A DNA stretch of 64,000 nucleotides from Cloeon dipterum (Eukaryota > Arthropoda > Insecta > Ephemeroptera > Baetidae), in contig NC_088789.1 of NCBI RefSeq assembly GCF_949628265.1, positions 23,243,883 to 23,307,882 of the forward strand. Reading direction: 5' to 3'. Positions within the stretch are counted from its first letter, which is position 1. Each line of letters opens with the position of its first letter. Positions 1 to 12,400 of the stretch are shown one piece after another. The position numbers and the translations under genes were made by a program. Below the pieces are notes generated by a model. It did not search any database. It was not told the origin of the DNA and saw only the letters and a program-made list of their open reading frames with translations.

Positions 1-558
1 TTAAAAAAAATCATATTTTGATTATCCAATAAAAATTATCCATGATTTTAAAAAAAGGCCAATACACCCGGCGGACAACCCCACAAAACATCCGAGTTTC
101 TTAAAAAAAACGATTGATAAAGGGGGAAAATAAAATTATGAGCATTGTTGATAACTTAAGAATTTGGTCAAATTGTTAGTTTTTTTATATTTATTCTACA
201 ATTTATTCAAATGAAGCCCTTTCCACTATTAAAATTCAAATTTTGCCATTTTTCAATTTGACCATATATTTTCTTGGTAGATTTTGATTTTTCTCTTTGA
301 GATCTATAAAACGGTGCATGACAATTTTTGATGTTGTGAAATAAAATTAAGATTTTAAGTAGTAAAACAGTCCTCACTCAATTTGCTTTAAAAGGTTTGT
401 TCAAAATGTGCGGTTTTTGCAAACACCTTTAAAAAGCATTTTCAATATTTTAAAATAAAAACAAATGCGTCATGTTTAAAGATTTTCAGTAAATATCCTC
501 AATTTCATAATTTTAATAAAAATCATCTGTATTGAAAACAAACAAAAAAGGGTCTTAC
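1..558. other. AT-rich presumed intron of the arylsulfatase gene
   Basis: No exon is visible. Because the first arylsulfatase exon ends with a donor at 558 reading leftward, this stretch should be intron 1 of that minus-strand gene. It contains one copy of a dispersed repeat core (about 255-335, minus orientation). Confidence 0.5.
255..335 (-). repeat. Dispersed repeat core, copy 1
   Basis: On the minus strand this reads as a degenerate copy of a core that recurs at about 1400, 7330, 26760, 32020 and 41000. Shared landmarks in order are a CACCGTT-like block, AGATCTC, an AAATC block, CAAGAAAATAT and AATTTGAATTT. It is probably an old nonautonomous transposable element; no open reading frame or tRNA-like head is visible. 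Confidence 0.5.
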
Positions 559-666
559 CAGGTCATCTGCCAAAATGAAGACAATGTGAGGTCTGTTTGG
601 GGCGCAGCGAGCCGAGAGAAGGCTGCACGCGAGCACCAGCACCACCAACAACGGGCCCGACGACAT
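559..666 (-). CDS. Arylsulfatase-like enzyme, first exon only
   Basis: Minus-strand exon of 36 codons starting at the ATG at 666 and ending in a GTAAGA donor at 558. It encodes a signal peptide (MSSGPLLVVLVLACSLLSA) followed by NRPHIVFILADDL. The R-P-H-I-V-F-I-L-A-D-D-L stretch is the characteristic N-terminal beta strand and metal-binding Asp pair of animal arylsulfatases, closest in style to arylsulfatase B, which are lysosomal or secreted sulfate-ester hydrolases. The catalytic C-x-P-S-R motif that is converted to formylglycine would lie in exons beyond the left edge, so activity cannot be judged. The next gene begins 1.5 kb to the right on the opposite strand. Confidence 0.8.
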
Positions 667-2095
667 GACTAATAAAATTTGCGGCTGTGAAAGGTGTGCG
701 TCTGCAAGCCAGGGAGCGTAAGATGCGCTTGAAATCGCGGGGGGCGAGGGGAGCTGCCAAGGTGACCAAAAGTGGGATTGTATGTATCTTTCTTTCCTCT
801 TCGGTAATTCCTGTTCCTTGATTTACGACACTCGCGAAAGAGACGCACTCCGTTTTTTATTCAACAGATTAAGTTTTATCGAAAACAATGTGCTACTTGT
901 TTGCAGGAGTGGTCTGGTTTTTTGTAATCGTGTGTACACCATTTTTAATACTCCGCAACCATAGAAGAATTTTCTGATAACAATTTACGCACATGGGAAT
1001 GTCCTGTCGCTGTGCTCTAAGTTCGTTTATTTAAATTCTTTGATTATGTATACATACACGCGAGATAACTGAATATGAGTGTGCAATGCCAGTTCGACGA
1101 TCCTAAAGAAAGGTTTACAATCACGACAATACAGTAAAATAAACCCCATTAAATTTTGCATTGTTGGTGGGAGAGCAATTTGGCCGTGGAATCAATTAAA
1201 GAGGAATAATACTGGAAAAGCCTGGAAAATGCTTGTTGCCAATGCATAAACTCGTCCCTTAGGATTCAGTTAAAGCCTAAATTGACCTAAAGAGCGCTGT
1301 AATTTTTTGAGAAAATTGGCTGGAAAGTTACCGTGCTTTTCAAATGGCAATGGCTGTCTCCTTACTTGAAATCCGATTTAATTTCAAAACCAAGAGTTTC
1401 CCCAATAAGTGGCATACACCGTTGGACAGATCTCGACGAGAGGAATCGGAATATGCCAAGAAAATATGTTCGAGCACTGTAAATTTTGGAGGAAATTAGC
1501 AAAATTTGAATTTGTATTGTAGGGAGGTCATTTTTTTATTATTGCAAATTGTTGAACAAATTGTTTATCGGTCAATTGTTTGAGGCATCCGACAATTTAA
1601 ATAATTTTTAATTGTTGCCCAGTATCATTCCACTTTAAAATTTTAACTCGTCGTTAGAGTTGATTATTGACAACAAGCGAAGTTAATTTGAAATGTTAGC
1701 CACAATAATTAGTGGTTGATTGAATTGTTACTTTTAAAATACTAATATCCTGTTACGATGAAGAATAATAATAATTATTGTTGATTTGGACCATAAATGT
1801 TGGTGTACACGTTAAATGGGAAAATATTAGGAATTTAAAAAAATATATAATTAATTCTCTCTTCACCCCTTCGAGCTATTTATGAATACCTTTATAAATT
1901 GTACGCTAGTGAAATTCCTTTTGTAAATTTGAAGTGATTAAATGAGTGCCACTGCATTAAAATTAGGACCAAGTAACTGTTAATTTTCAAAGGTTGACAA
2001 ATTTCTAGGAAAATTAAACGGTTTGCCTCTTCTCGATCCAACCAACGGAGTGCAAATTATGAGATTAAATAAATCCACAGGTGAAATAAATCACG
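667..2095. other. Intergenic stretch between divergent genes
   Basis: It separates the arylsulfatase start (minus) from the gene at 2168 (plus), so it holds both promoters. The small open frame at 782-964 shows no splice context or recognisable residues. A dispersed repeat copy lies at about 1215-1565. Confidence 0.5.
1215..1565 (+). repeat. Dispersed repeat, long copy 2
   Basis: This copy aligns by eye over its length with 7185-7505: shared blocks include GATTCAGTT, AAATTGACC, a CATACACCGTTGGA-like block, AGATCTCGACGAG, GGAATC and ACTGTAAATTTTGGAG, followed by AATTTGAATTT. The strongest part is about 1400-1520, which is also found at four other sites in the window. Confidence 0.6.
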
Positions 2096-2099
2096 TTTT

Positions 2100-2108
2100 T
2101 ATATAAGA
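2100..2108 (+). promoter_or_regulatory. TATA box of the 2.2 kb gene
   Basis: TTATATAAG lies about 65 bp upstream of the ATG at 2168, a distance that suits a TATA element with a short 5' leader. Confidence 0.45.
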
Positions 2109-2167
2109 AGACAGTGTTCGCAGCAAGATTAGCATAAAACTTGGAGTCAATTTTCTCAGAAATTTAA

Positions 2168-2864
2168 ATGGCAAACAAAACCTTGGTAAATTTTTTCTCG
2201 TGTTTAGCAAATAAGGTACTTTAGTATTAGTAGTAGCACTTTAAAACCAAGATTATTCAATTTAACTCGAATATTTACTAGGCGTGGCCAACGATGTGCG
2301 GCTTGAAAGGGAAATTTGCCTTTAAGCAAATGAACTGCACCAATATTTTCAGGAAACAAACATTGTACGAAATTAAAAACAAAACTTTGGCGCCGAATTT
2401 CATTGAAGTAAGAACCTAAATTAATTTCAGCTCTGAATTGATTTTGTGGAAAGACATATGAATACTTATTTTCCTAAATGAATATTATTTATTACGCACC
2501 TTCTTTGAGCCCTATAGAGCATTAAATCACTTCAAACCACCGTCAGCAACTATATTCTGAACTCTCTATCTACTCCGTTTCTGGAAGCTTCACGTGAGCA
2601 CACGATGCCTTCTTTGTAAGTCTTTTAGAATGTTATATAAAATGGTAAAAAAAATTAAAATGCGTCTTAAATTATGTTGAAATGTTTCTTAAAAGCATTT
2701 ATGATCAAAATGTCTTATTGTCAGACATAAAATTAATAGGTGAGAGGGCAAGAGAAATGAAACCCGATGAAGCAGACCAAATTCTTCACAATCCGCCCGT
2801 GCATTTACCAATAATTAAAAAAACATCATTGTCAAAAGATAAAAAAACACACACTGTACTTTGA
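2168..2864 (+). CDS. Small four-exon protein of unknown function
   Basis: Exons 2168-2185, 2282-2407, 2518-2615 and 2696-2864 join in frame (phases 0, 0 and 2) and give 136 residues ending at a TGA. All three introns have GT/AG ends and are 80-110 bp. The first exon encodes MANKTL; exon 2 is basic with two Cys; exon 3 gives SIKSLQTTVSNYILNSLSTP, predicted helical; exon 4 gives IYDQNVLLSDIKLIGERARE followed by a basic tail rich in Lys. I do not recognise a family. There is no clear signal peptide or membrane segment, so a cytoplasmic or nuclear protein is likely. The good splice chain and the TATA box at 2100 argue that it is real. Several AATAAA signals follow in an AAAT microsatellite at 2944-2965. 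The acceptor of exon 3 could also be a few bases upstream, but that frame ends quickly. Confidence 0.55.
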
Positions 2865-2943
2865 TTTCCTCCCTCCATATAGTAGTTTCCCCCTAACCTA
2901 GTTTCGAGGACGACCTGAATCGACACCGTTGAAGAATATTGTG

Positions 2944-2965
2944 AATAAATAAATAAATAAATAAA
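2944..2965. repeat. AAAT microsatellite with overlapping AATAAA signals
   Basis: Five to six AAAT units just downstream of the small gene; each junction forms AATAAA, so it probably serves as the poly(A) signal. Confidence 0.6.
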
Positions 2966-5900
2966 AGATATGATTTTTTTTCAATTAAGTTGCACAATTT
3001 TTTCCGGCAGTGCCTTCTGAGCTGAAAGAATGTGCACGCAGACCGACAAGATCGTAAGAAGAAACGGTAAATTTGTGTTTTTATTTCTCAAATGACAACA
3101 AATAAATATAATGAGGGTAGAGATGTCATTCACGAGATTTAATGCGGCGGCTTAGCCGAATCTTTTGCCAGTTTCACCGGTGACTGGCGCAGCTGACAAT
3201 ATTTTAAACGTGAAGTTTGATAGTGCTCGAAGGGCCGCAATACATTTTTCTCCTGTTCTTTTTAATTTTTGACCCATTTTCACCAGCGGCTGGCGTGGCT
3301 GTCGCAGCTTAACCAGATTCACGGCGGCTGGTGGCCAAATTTTGCCAGGTGGCGCAGCGCGCCTAGCTGACAGTGAGAACTCATTTTATGGGGGGCGATC
3401 TTTGACAAATTAAATTTGTTATATAGAAATAGAAAAAAAAATCCCCAATAATTGCGGTAAAAAAATCGAGCCTTTTGCATTGAATAAAATCTGCAAAATT
3501 ATTTTTCTGATTAGAATATTGAAAACCGGCAGCAACAACTATGCCAAAGCAATATCCGGGCTCGTCAATGATTGACAATACATATATACAAAGTTGCTAT
3601 GTCATTGTCTCAACTTACAAAGCTCTAATTTATTTTTCCGTGTCCGGCCGTCTTTCAAAATTTTTCTATAGGGTTCCGACTTCCTATATATTTATGCGTG
3701 AAGCTGCACTCGACCTTCACGCTTTGTTATAACGTTTTTTTTATTGCATGCCAACTGTCAAATATGAAACGGTCGCTCAGTCGATCAGTGGGGAATCCTT
3801 CGCTGCACTTATAACTTATAACAGATAAAAATGTTTCCAGAAAGTTGTGAGTAAGAGATAGATTATCAAGTCATCAAATAACACTTCCATAATTTTAAAT
3901 GAGTTGTATTATTTATGAACAGCAAGTTTGTTGTCTGGGACAAAATGACATAATATCCTGTGTGCATGTTTGAATGCACCGATTAGGAGGTGAATGGCTT
4001 TGAAAATTCGGCGCAGTTTATCGCTTGATGGCCATGTAACGTTGGGAGCGAGCGAGGATCCGTCGAAGCGACAGCCACCATGCAGGCCGACTGCGGGCGG
4101 CGCCGAGAGTTCTTTCCCAGCTGCCTAACAGCGAAGGTCGTGTCTCTGTTGTGAGTTAATTTGGTTTCTAAACTACGTCTTTTTGCGGCAGGACACAGTT
4201 TCAGAACAAAAGCGAAAAACTTGTCCTGTTTACCCTAGTTTACACTATTGTTTTCAATTTCAACATATTTTACAACCAATTAATTTACCACGTGTATAAT
4301 TTGTTTAGGACGAGCAATTTAGTTATTCTAGATTTATTTGTAAATTTTCAGTTCTAATTTGTTTAATTTAATTCTTCCTGAGATAAAATATAAAGATTAT
4401 TTTTCTTTTAAATTGTAGGTCAAAATCCAATTCAGATCATGTAACCTAAATTAATTTTCGTCGGCACATGCAGATTAGAAATAATTATCTTATAACTTTT
4501 CACTATCTCTGATTTACGAACACGCTGTTGTAAATCAGAGGCTGGCAATCAAGAGCGTGATCGTGATAATTTCTTTTGTTTGATAGCCCCTCTTGGTTTC
4601 TCTTACGACTTGTTACTTAACTTTTAAGAAAATCATATATATCATACAAATTAAAATAGCCGATTTTTATCTTTCGACTATTACGAGACTTGAGCGATAG
4701 CCAGTTCTCAAGTGTGCTGATCAGTCGTGAATTGGTGTCCATTGTACGTGTCGACATGACGGTAGCTGCTGACCACGGACTCGAAAACGAATGCAAATAG
4801 CACGTGGCCGCTAATAGGTATCAGCTAATGAGAAAGCGATAATTTTTTAGATGAACCGAAAATTCGTCCAAAACAAGTACACGCACATATTATGCAAACA
4901 AATTGCGTGTGTTATCCCATTCTCGATCCAGTTTTATCTGAAAATTGTACAAACTATAATTTTATTTTCTTATATGACACAATATTTATTGTAGCCTTTC
5001 CTTCAATCAAATCATAAGCAAACTGAACTAAAATTACAAAAGCTACTATTTCAATAATCAGAGCTATATTTTAGTTGAAGATTTTTAGTCTTTCTTGCAT
5101 TTTCTTCTTCTTTATTTGTATAATATTTAGAGAGCTCAATTCATGACGATCCAGGTCCTTGACAAATAAAAAACAAAATCGGTCAGAAGGTCACAATGGG
5201 CTCCTCTGGCGGCCACTCGGGCCCCGTGTTATCCTCTCGGTGCTTTTATTGGGACTCGGTGAAGTCGGTGAGCTCATAGTCCACGGGATGTGCTGAGCAA
5301 ATAGGGTTCTATATGAAAAATTAAAAATAATTTACAATTGGCAGCAGGGAAACCACTGCCCTTGGAGACCTTGGGAATTATTTTTTTTAAATATTGGAGT
5401 TTTGCTTACCATTCTCAAGATTTTTAATTATTTATAAAATTATTGTTGAGGGAAAGCGTTCTGGCTATCAAAGTATCTAGTTCAGTTTAAATTCTAATAA
5501 AAAAGGCAATTTTAAAAACCGTTATTTGTTATTTTTGTAACGCAGCAAATTAAATTAATCAAGTAAAGCGTTGGTATATTTGAGGATAATTTAAGGATTA
5601 ATTTGACTTGCACCATATGAGTTTTGTCATTCTGCCATTTATTTTTATTGGAAAAGAAGGGAAAAAGAAAATAGAATTTTTTACCTCAATCGATATAGTT
5701 TTTATTTTTTAATGCATTGAAATTTTAACAAATTTTTTATACGTTATTTTTTGTTGGAAAAGGTATTTTTATTTTGGGCAATTCAATGACTTTGATAAAA
5801 CAAAAATTTGATTATTTGAAAAATTTTTCGTTGGAATGGTTGCTGATATTCTTCCCTTTCATCTGGAAACTTGTATCAGGAACTGTAATAAAAAATGGAA

Positions 5901-6290
5901 CAAATTAGAATCATGTAAATCGCTAAGAACTATATCGAATAAAAGATAAATTATTTATGAGTTTAAAATTCCAAAACAAAAATTTAGTTAAGTTAGATTT
6001 GATAACCATTTTGAATAGTTTTCCAGTTTTTTGCGAAATTTACAACAATTAAAATAATTGACAGCTATGAATAAATCACGCTGATTGATATGACCTTTGA
6101 CCACAGGCCCGTCTGATGACAATTGGAGAGATAAGTGTCGGGTGGCTGCTTTGCTTCTTATTCTCTTTGCTCGCGCGGCAAGCAAGTGCGTTTGTTGAAT
6201 TCTGTTTGCGCTGAGTCTGCGGCTTGCGAAGGCTGTGCGGAGCAAACGGCAGTGCTCATCATGGGGAGTTGAGCGCCGGACGCGTCACTT
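2966..6290. other. Long intergenic stretch with a GC patch and a possible orphan exon
   Basis: Mostly AT-rich and without convincing genes. About 3140-3375 holds three degenerate GC-rich blocks sharing a core like GGCTGGCG and GCGCAGCTGACA, spaced by AT-rich sequence, origin unknown. At 4080-4150 an ATG in good context (GCCACCATG) opens a 71-base frame ending in a GTGAGT donor within a GC-rich island; I found no partner exon that continues it in frame, so it may be a noncoding leader exon or an alternative promoter for the gene at 6.4 kb. Confidence 0.4.
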
Positions 6291-6411
6291 CGATTGCTCT
6301 CTTCCGCGCGGAATAATGATTGGATTCCGTCGCTGCTGAGAAACCACGGCCAGTGACCCGTTTGGAAATTAATTGTTCAAATATAGGGGAGTTTCGATTA
6401 CTGTCCTCAAG

Positions 6412-9400
6412 ATGCTTATCAAAGTGAGTCAATACTTTTTCGTCTGTTTGTTTGTGTTTTTATCCGGCGCGTTAGGAAATTTTTTCAGTTGTTTACAGCG
6501 TTTTTCTGTCTTTATTCCGGTATTTAGAGTGAGCGAGCGATACCACTGCGGGCGCAGCAGCTGCCCCGACCCAACAGTGTGAACCGAGACTGGCTAGCCA
6601 ATATGTCCGAGTCGGACCAGCGGAAGGTCTCAAACCCCCTGCTAGGAGCCAACTGCAGATCAGAGGCCGCCATGAGTGACAACACCTTCGTCGCCTACTA
6701 CCACGGAGGAGAGATCGGCAAGCAGAAAAATGGTGAGTCTAGAAAATCACGTGGGAATGAAAAATTATTTAATTTCAATTTTTTTGGCACCTATTGGTAA
6801 AGTGGACCTGTAATAAAAAATTGTGAATTCCTGTCATTGCCAAAAAACTCTTTATAAATTTCCCCAAGTTCACACAGTTTAACTTCCTAAAATATCAGCT
6901 GCAATGAAAGTTTGCATGCTAATCAAGCGGGGAGCACTGTCTCCCCATTGAAAATCGTGCTTTTTTTTCGGCAGTTCATAAACTTTGCTCATATTTCGCA
7001 CACCGTTTGATCCATCACGATAAGTGAAACCAAAAGCAAGCGATAAAAGAACACCGATTAAAGCCATTAAATTTATCGAGAATTTGGGGGAAAAAAACTT
7101 AATTGTTATTAAGTCCTGATTGGATTATTTGCACATTCCACAAAAAACTAAATATATAAATTTAAGAGACTTTCTCTGCAAGATATGGAAAATCATTGTT
7201 GCTTGTTGTTTTCTAAAGGGATTCAGTTTAAGACAAAATTGACCTTGGAAAAGCTGTAAATGATTGATAAAAGGGGCTATTAAGTTAAGCGTGCTCTTAA
7301 TGAGTATCTTGTTTTGTTTCACAACAATGCGTTTCCTCAAAAGGTGTCATACACGCCATTGGATCGATCTCGACCAGAGGAATCAAAATCAAAGCCAATT
7401 AAATATGGTACTGTAAATTTTGGAGAAAATCGGCACAATTTGAATTTTCACTGTATAGCAAGGTTCCTGTTCAATTATTGCACATCATAGAACATATTGT
7501 CATGACTTAACTGTTTATTGTTGACAACAATTATGTCAGTTTTCAATTGTAGTCTTCTATCAATCTACTTTCTTTTCTTACTAAATCTAAGCAATACAAA
7601 TGGTTTTGTTTATTGTTTTCCTGTATAGGTCCACTTTAATCTTTATTTTTTTATCTCATTGACTTGTTTTATTTTAGTTTTTTGCAACACCGTTTTTTGT
7701 GGAGACGCTCAAGACTATTTTTGTTTGATTTATTTTGTGTGAGAGCTAGCTGCGATTAGCAGGCGAGCAAGCATTAGTAGATAATTCGTCAAGATTGGCT
7801 TTTCTGTAATACCTAATCAATATTAATAAAGATAATGGGTGATTTTCTGAAACCTTAATTCAGGACTGGAAATTTTTGAGAAAATAATGTCAAATCCCAC
7901 GTGTATACACAATGCAGCGGCTGTTTCAGCCCCGCAGACCTTGGATCAGCAGTACTTTACCTTCAAAACAAAATTTTACGACAGGTATCAAGGACGATAA
8001 AAAATTCAAATTGCAATCATGGAGTTTTTTTCTAATTTAATCGCGCAATAAATTATTTTCCCTACATTTAACATGAAAAATTAGTACCTATCTCGCTTTG
8101 AAGAAGTTCTGTTTGAAGCCTTAATTGGGTTTAGGGACTGAGGAATAAATGTAAACTAATTTAACTTCAATTGAAAAATTTTAAAAGCGTTCTGTGCTTC
8201 TGCCCTCATTGGCATCTATCAACAATTTTGTAAAAATGTCCTGTGTGTCTTTTCTTGAATATATGATTTCTTTTTTATAGCTAAAGTGTTTGAAAATTTC
8301 GCCTGGTAACCTTGTTACAGATTATTTGCAAAAACACAATTTATTATCACTAGAGTAAAACAAGTCCAATTAAAATGCATCGAGCAAAGTGCAAACAACG
8401 AGGAAGTGAGCAATAACATTCAATGTTGCCGCGCCGCTCGTAGTCTTATGTAAAGTAGTGCGTCTATCGGATGTCACTGCCGTGAGTGTGTGAAAACAAC
8501 ATAATATGTTTACGGTAGAATATAAAATATATCAAATGCAAATCACGCAGCATAGAGACGCAACTTAATCCCCGGCGCAGAGAGGCGCACAGTCGGCGTC
8601 GGCGGCGCCTCGTGACTTTTTGCAATAATTTTGCTAGGCAGTTTAGCCGCGGCCGCGAGCCAAACTCCCGACTCGACTGACTGAGTTCGAGTGAGATCTC
8701 TGCGCGAGATAATAGAGCAACGAGCACAAAAGATTCACGATCGTAGCGACACCTAACGAGATGATTGAGTAAAAATTGAAGGATGCTGCGGGTCAGCTGT
8801 TTGTTGTTGTCCTCCAATCACCCACTCGTGAATAATCTGGGAAATGAGCAGTAGCTTAGTCAGTGATTGTTGAGAAACTCGATCTTGGACGCAGAGATAA
8901 TTTTAGAAAACAGTTAATATGTGACAATTTCAAAGTCGTTTTCAACTCGTAGTTCTTTAAAAAAGGTAATTTTGCAACAACAGTTTTATTTTTACCAGCG
9001 AGCCAAAGAGCGCCTCTCGTTGATTTATGCTTATTGACACTATCGCCTTGGAACCGTTTGTTTGCCTCAGCGCCGCGTGTGTGCATTGCAAATTAAGAGA
9101 GCGAGCCTCGAGCCTCGAGCCGACACGAATCGATAAAGAAATTCTGTTGGTGTGTCGCAGGTAGCGTGAAAATGAGGGGTGCACGCAGGGTGATTGCCTT
9201 TTGCCTGCTGACCGCGGCGATCCCGATGACGCTGGTCATCCTGCCACTCTATCTACGCAACAGCGTCTTCGCTCAGAAGTTCTACTCGTACCACGAGTCG
9301 GACTTGGCCACTGTCGAGGAGGGAATTTCCACTATTTTCTGTCAGGTAAATATTTATTTATATTTGGAATCAAAGGTTAAAATGGTAACTAGGATTTATT

Positions 9401-12400
9401 TATTAAAAGTAAATCCTATAAATAATATGAAAATAACATTACAATTTATTGAATATTTTTAAATTACATTTCAATCTTGATGTGAAAATGATAAAGCAGA
9501 ACTGTTGCCCTTCTTAAGGGACGCATATAATCTGCAGAATTTCTCATAAAATCAACTATTTTTATACGTTTAAATTTTTAAATTTAGAATTATTCTTTTA
9601 AAGGTGCAAAAATGCACATGGTTTTAAGATCAGGAATTTTAATGGAGCATTTCTTACCTTAAAGTGACATTTAAACTACTTCATATTTCGGGGGGGGGGG
9701 GGAGGGATTATACAAAATCTAAAGCCAATAATGAGTTATCCTTTTCTAGAAACAAATAAATTTACTTTGCTCCAAAAGAGCGTCATTTTTTATGAAATCG
9801 CAATAATTCACAGTTCACACACAAGTTGTCAGTTGCCATCCACAGAGATGTTGATATACATAATATGCAAATGATAATAATTGATCTTGATTACAGGGTC
9901 AAATTATTCGAGCTGAAAAAGGAAGATTTTCTGCACACCAGTTGATAGGGGAGCCAGGGATATCTGAAGAGCGAAGAACTATGGTGCTGGAGCGCAAAAT
10001 GTCTATCCCTGACGACAGGCTGGAGTACTGGGGCTTCCATCTGCTGCCAAAATCATTTTTAACCATCAAAGTTTGTGCAGGGTAAGAAATTTTTAAATAT
10101 GAACTCTGGATTTTTTAAACGAAGGATTTGACTAGAAGTTTTGTGCTTTTTATGAAGTAAACGAATTGTTTTACCTCTCGTTTTAAAAACGTTCCTTCAA
10201 TTCAAATTTATTAGGCTAATTACCAAGAAACAGATCGTTCTAAAATTGTATTTTTGTTATTTAATTTGAAGTCATTATTTATCCAATTAAAATATTAAAT
10301 TGTAATTATGGTTATCAGGTAAACTTGTAGTTTGTTAAAATAAACCGTAGTCTTTATTTAAGGTTTCGTTAGTTTCCAATCGTTATGGACGATCAATGAA
10401 GGTGTTTAATTAAGGTGTCAAAAACCATCTAAATCAGCTCAGACACAGTAAATTTTTCGTTCCAGTTAATTATTTCACTCTTGTGCGCTCTCACTCTGAA
10501 ACCCGTGGCTTGGCTTCTGTGACGAAACTGAAACGTGGAAGTTTCAACACACGACATTTCAGTATGAAATAGGATGTAGCAAAGCCCGGAAAATGAATGA
10601 CGTGCATTGCTGGGAACCAGAATATTGCAAAATAAATTTCAATATTAACTTAATTTCTAGTAGAAACGAACCAAATAGATTTTGCTCAATTTATGCATTT
10701 TGGAATCTTTAGAATATTTATTATTAAAAATTAATAACGTGTTATATTATTCATCTATAAATTGCAGTTTGGAACTGAAATTGAAATAATCAACTTGACA
10801 TAGACCACATCACTTTTAAAAAAATATTTTCGTCAGGGATGTAAGAATGTATGTAAAAAAAATGCCAATAGAATACAAATCGTGTAATTTTTGCTTAAAT
10901 AAAGTATTAATAACCGTATAAATCAGCTCAGAATGAGTAAAAAAAACATCATATTTTGCAAAAAAAGTTATAACGAAAAGCAAGAATAAACCATTTTGCG
11001 AAACAACGTCTAAAAGTCATGATTAAAATATCTATTAAATTAAGAACCCATTTCTAGCTCCCCTGGCGCGCGGCTGTTGGTTGTTCGCGGAGAGAAGAAT
11101 CTCGAGCTGTGCGGCCTGCTGCAGCCGCCGGCGTCCGCGGAGGTCGCGAAGCCGCCCCTCGTGGACAACGGCGAGATCACCTTCGAGGAACACCACGAGG
11201 AGGCGGCAGCCAGGGATCAGGACGAGGAGGAAAACACCGCCGCGGAGGTGACAGACGATCCTTTGGAAGAAAACTCGACGGCGCCAGAGCACAGGCACCG
11301 ACACGAGCGGAGCAGGATGAACAAAGTGAAGCGCGACTCGCCGCTCGAGCAGCCGACGACGATGAGGACGAAATTCAAACATATGTCCGAGGTGGCTCAC
11401 TTTGAGGGAGCCATCGAGCACGGCGGAAATACCAACTGGAACGTCACCGAGCCTGAAGACGGCGGCTCGTCCGTCTCCAGCTTCGAGTCTGGTCTCTTGA
11501 CGTGTTTCCAGGTACAGTCTGCAAAATATTTTGTTGAGAAATGGACGAGATTCAGCTTTGTTTGATTAATTTGCAATGATTAATTCAAGTTAAAATCCGA
11601 ATGTTCGCGCGGAAAGTTGCCAGGACCGGTGGGAAATGTTATAAAATATAGAAAAATTCGTAATCGAGCTGGAAATATTTTGTTTGCTTGTGCAGTCAGA
11701 TATCAGATTTGCGGGGGCAGATATCAGGTCGTGCTGAAGGTCGGGAAAAGATAAGGGTAAAAATCGTCGACGAGTATCGCCAAATGTCCTCGAAATTAGT
11801 GAAAAATCCTTAAAAACCTGGCTGGGAACGGATCTCAGGTCGCGGGGTACCCTGAAAAAGGTCATAAGGGTACCACAGGTCAAAGCCTCGTCCGATACGT
11901 GTCCGATGAGGGGTCGTGATCGATGATCGGATGAGCGGCCGAATTTTAACAAAAAGAAAACCATTTTCGCCTGGTGGGAACCGCCATTCGAGCCCCGTTC
12001 GGAAAATAACGCGAATTTTCAATTTCCTTTGTTATCCTTATGGAGACAAAAGTGCTAAACTTCAAAATCAATCTTGTCCTTGGATTTTTATTAGATCAGC
12101 GCGTATTTGGTCTCAAAATGATTCTAGATAAATTGCGTGAATGTAAGTTCTTTGGAGTTTGTCCAGTTTTTCCCCCCAATCACAAGATATAGCAAATTTT
12201 GGCTGAAAAAAATCGTAAAAATTCAAAAAAAGGTCCAATTTTGGAAATCTACACACGGTCAGCAGACGCGTCTTACTGATGGGCATCAATTGCGGCTCCG
12301 TCCAACCCATAGGGCTCTGCCCGGGCCCCGAAAAACACAGTTGGCGTTGGCAAGTGTCACAAATTGCGTTTTTTTTTTACTTAAAAAATTAGAAACTTGG

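Noticed and set aside
8464-8817. Minus-strand frame of 117 codons in the GC island
   Set aside because: Arg-rich low-complexity reading of CpG-rich DNA without family features; better explained as promoter sequence.
11035-11421. Minus-strand frame of 128 codons across the acidic exon of the APD-like gene
   Set aside because: The plus strand is a phase-matched exon with GT/AG sites; the antisense frame is a GC-composition artefact.
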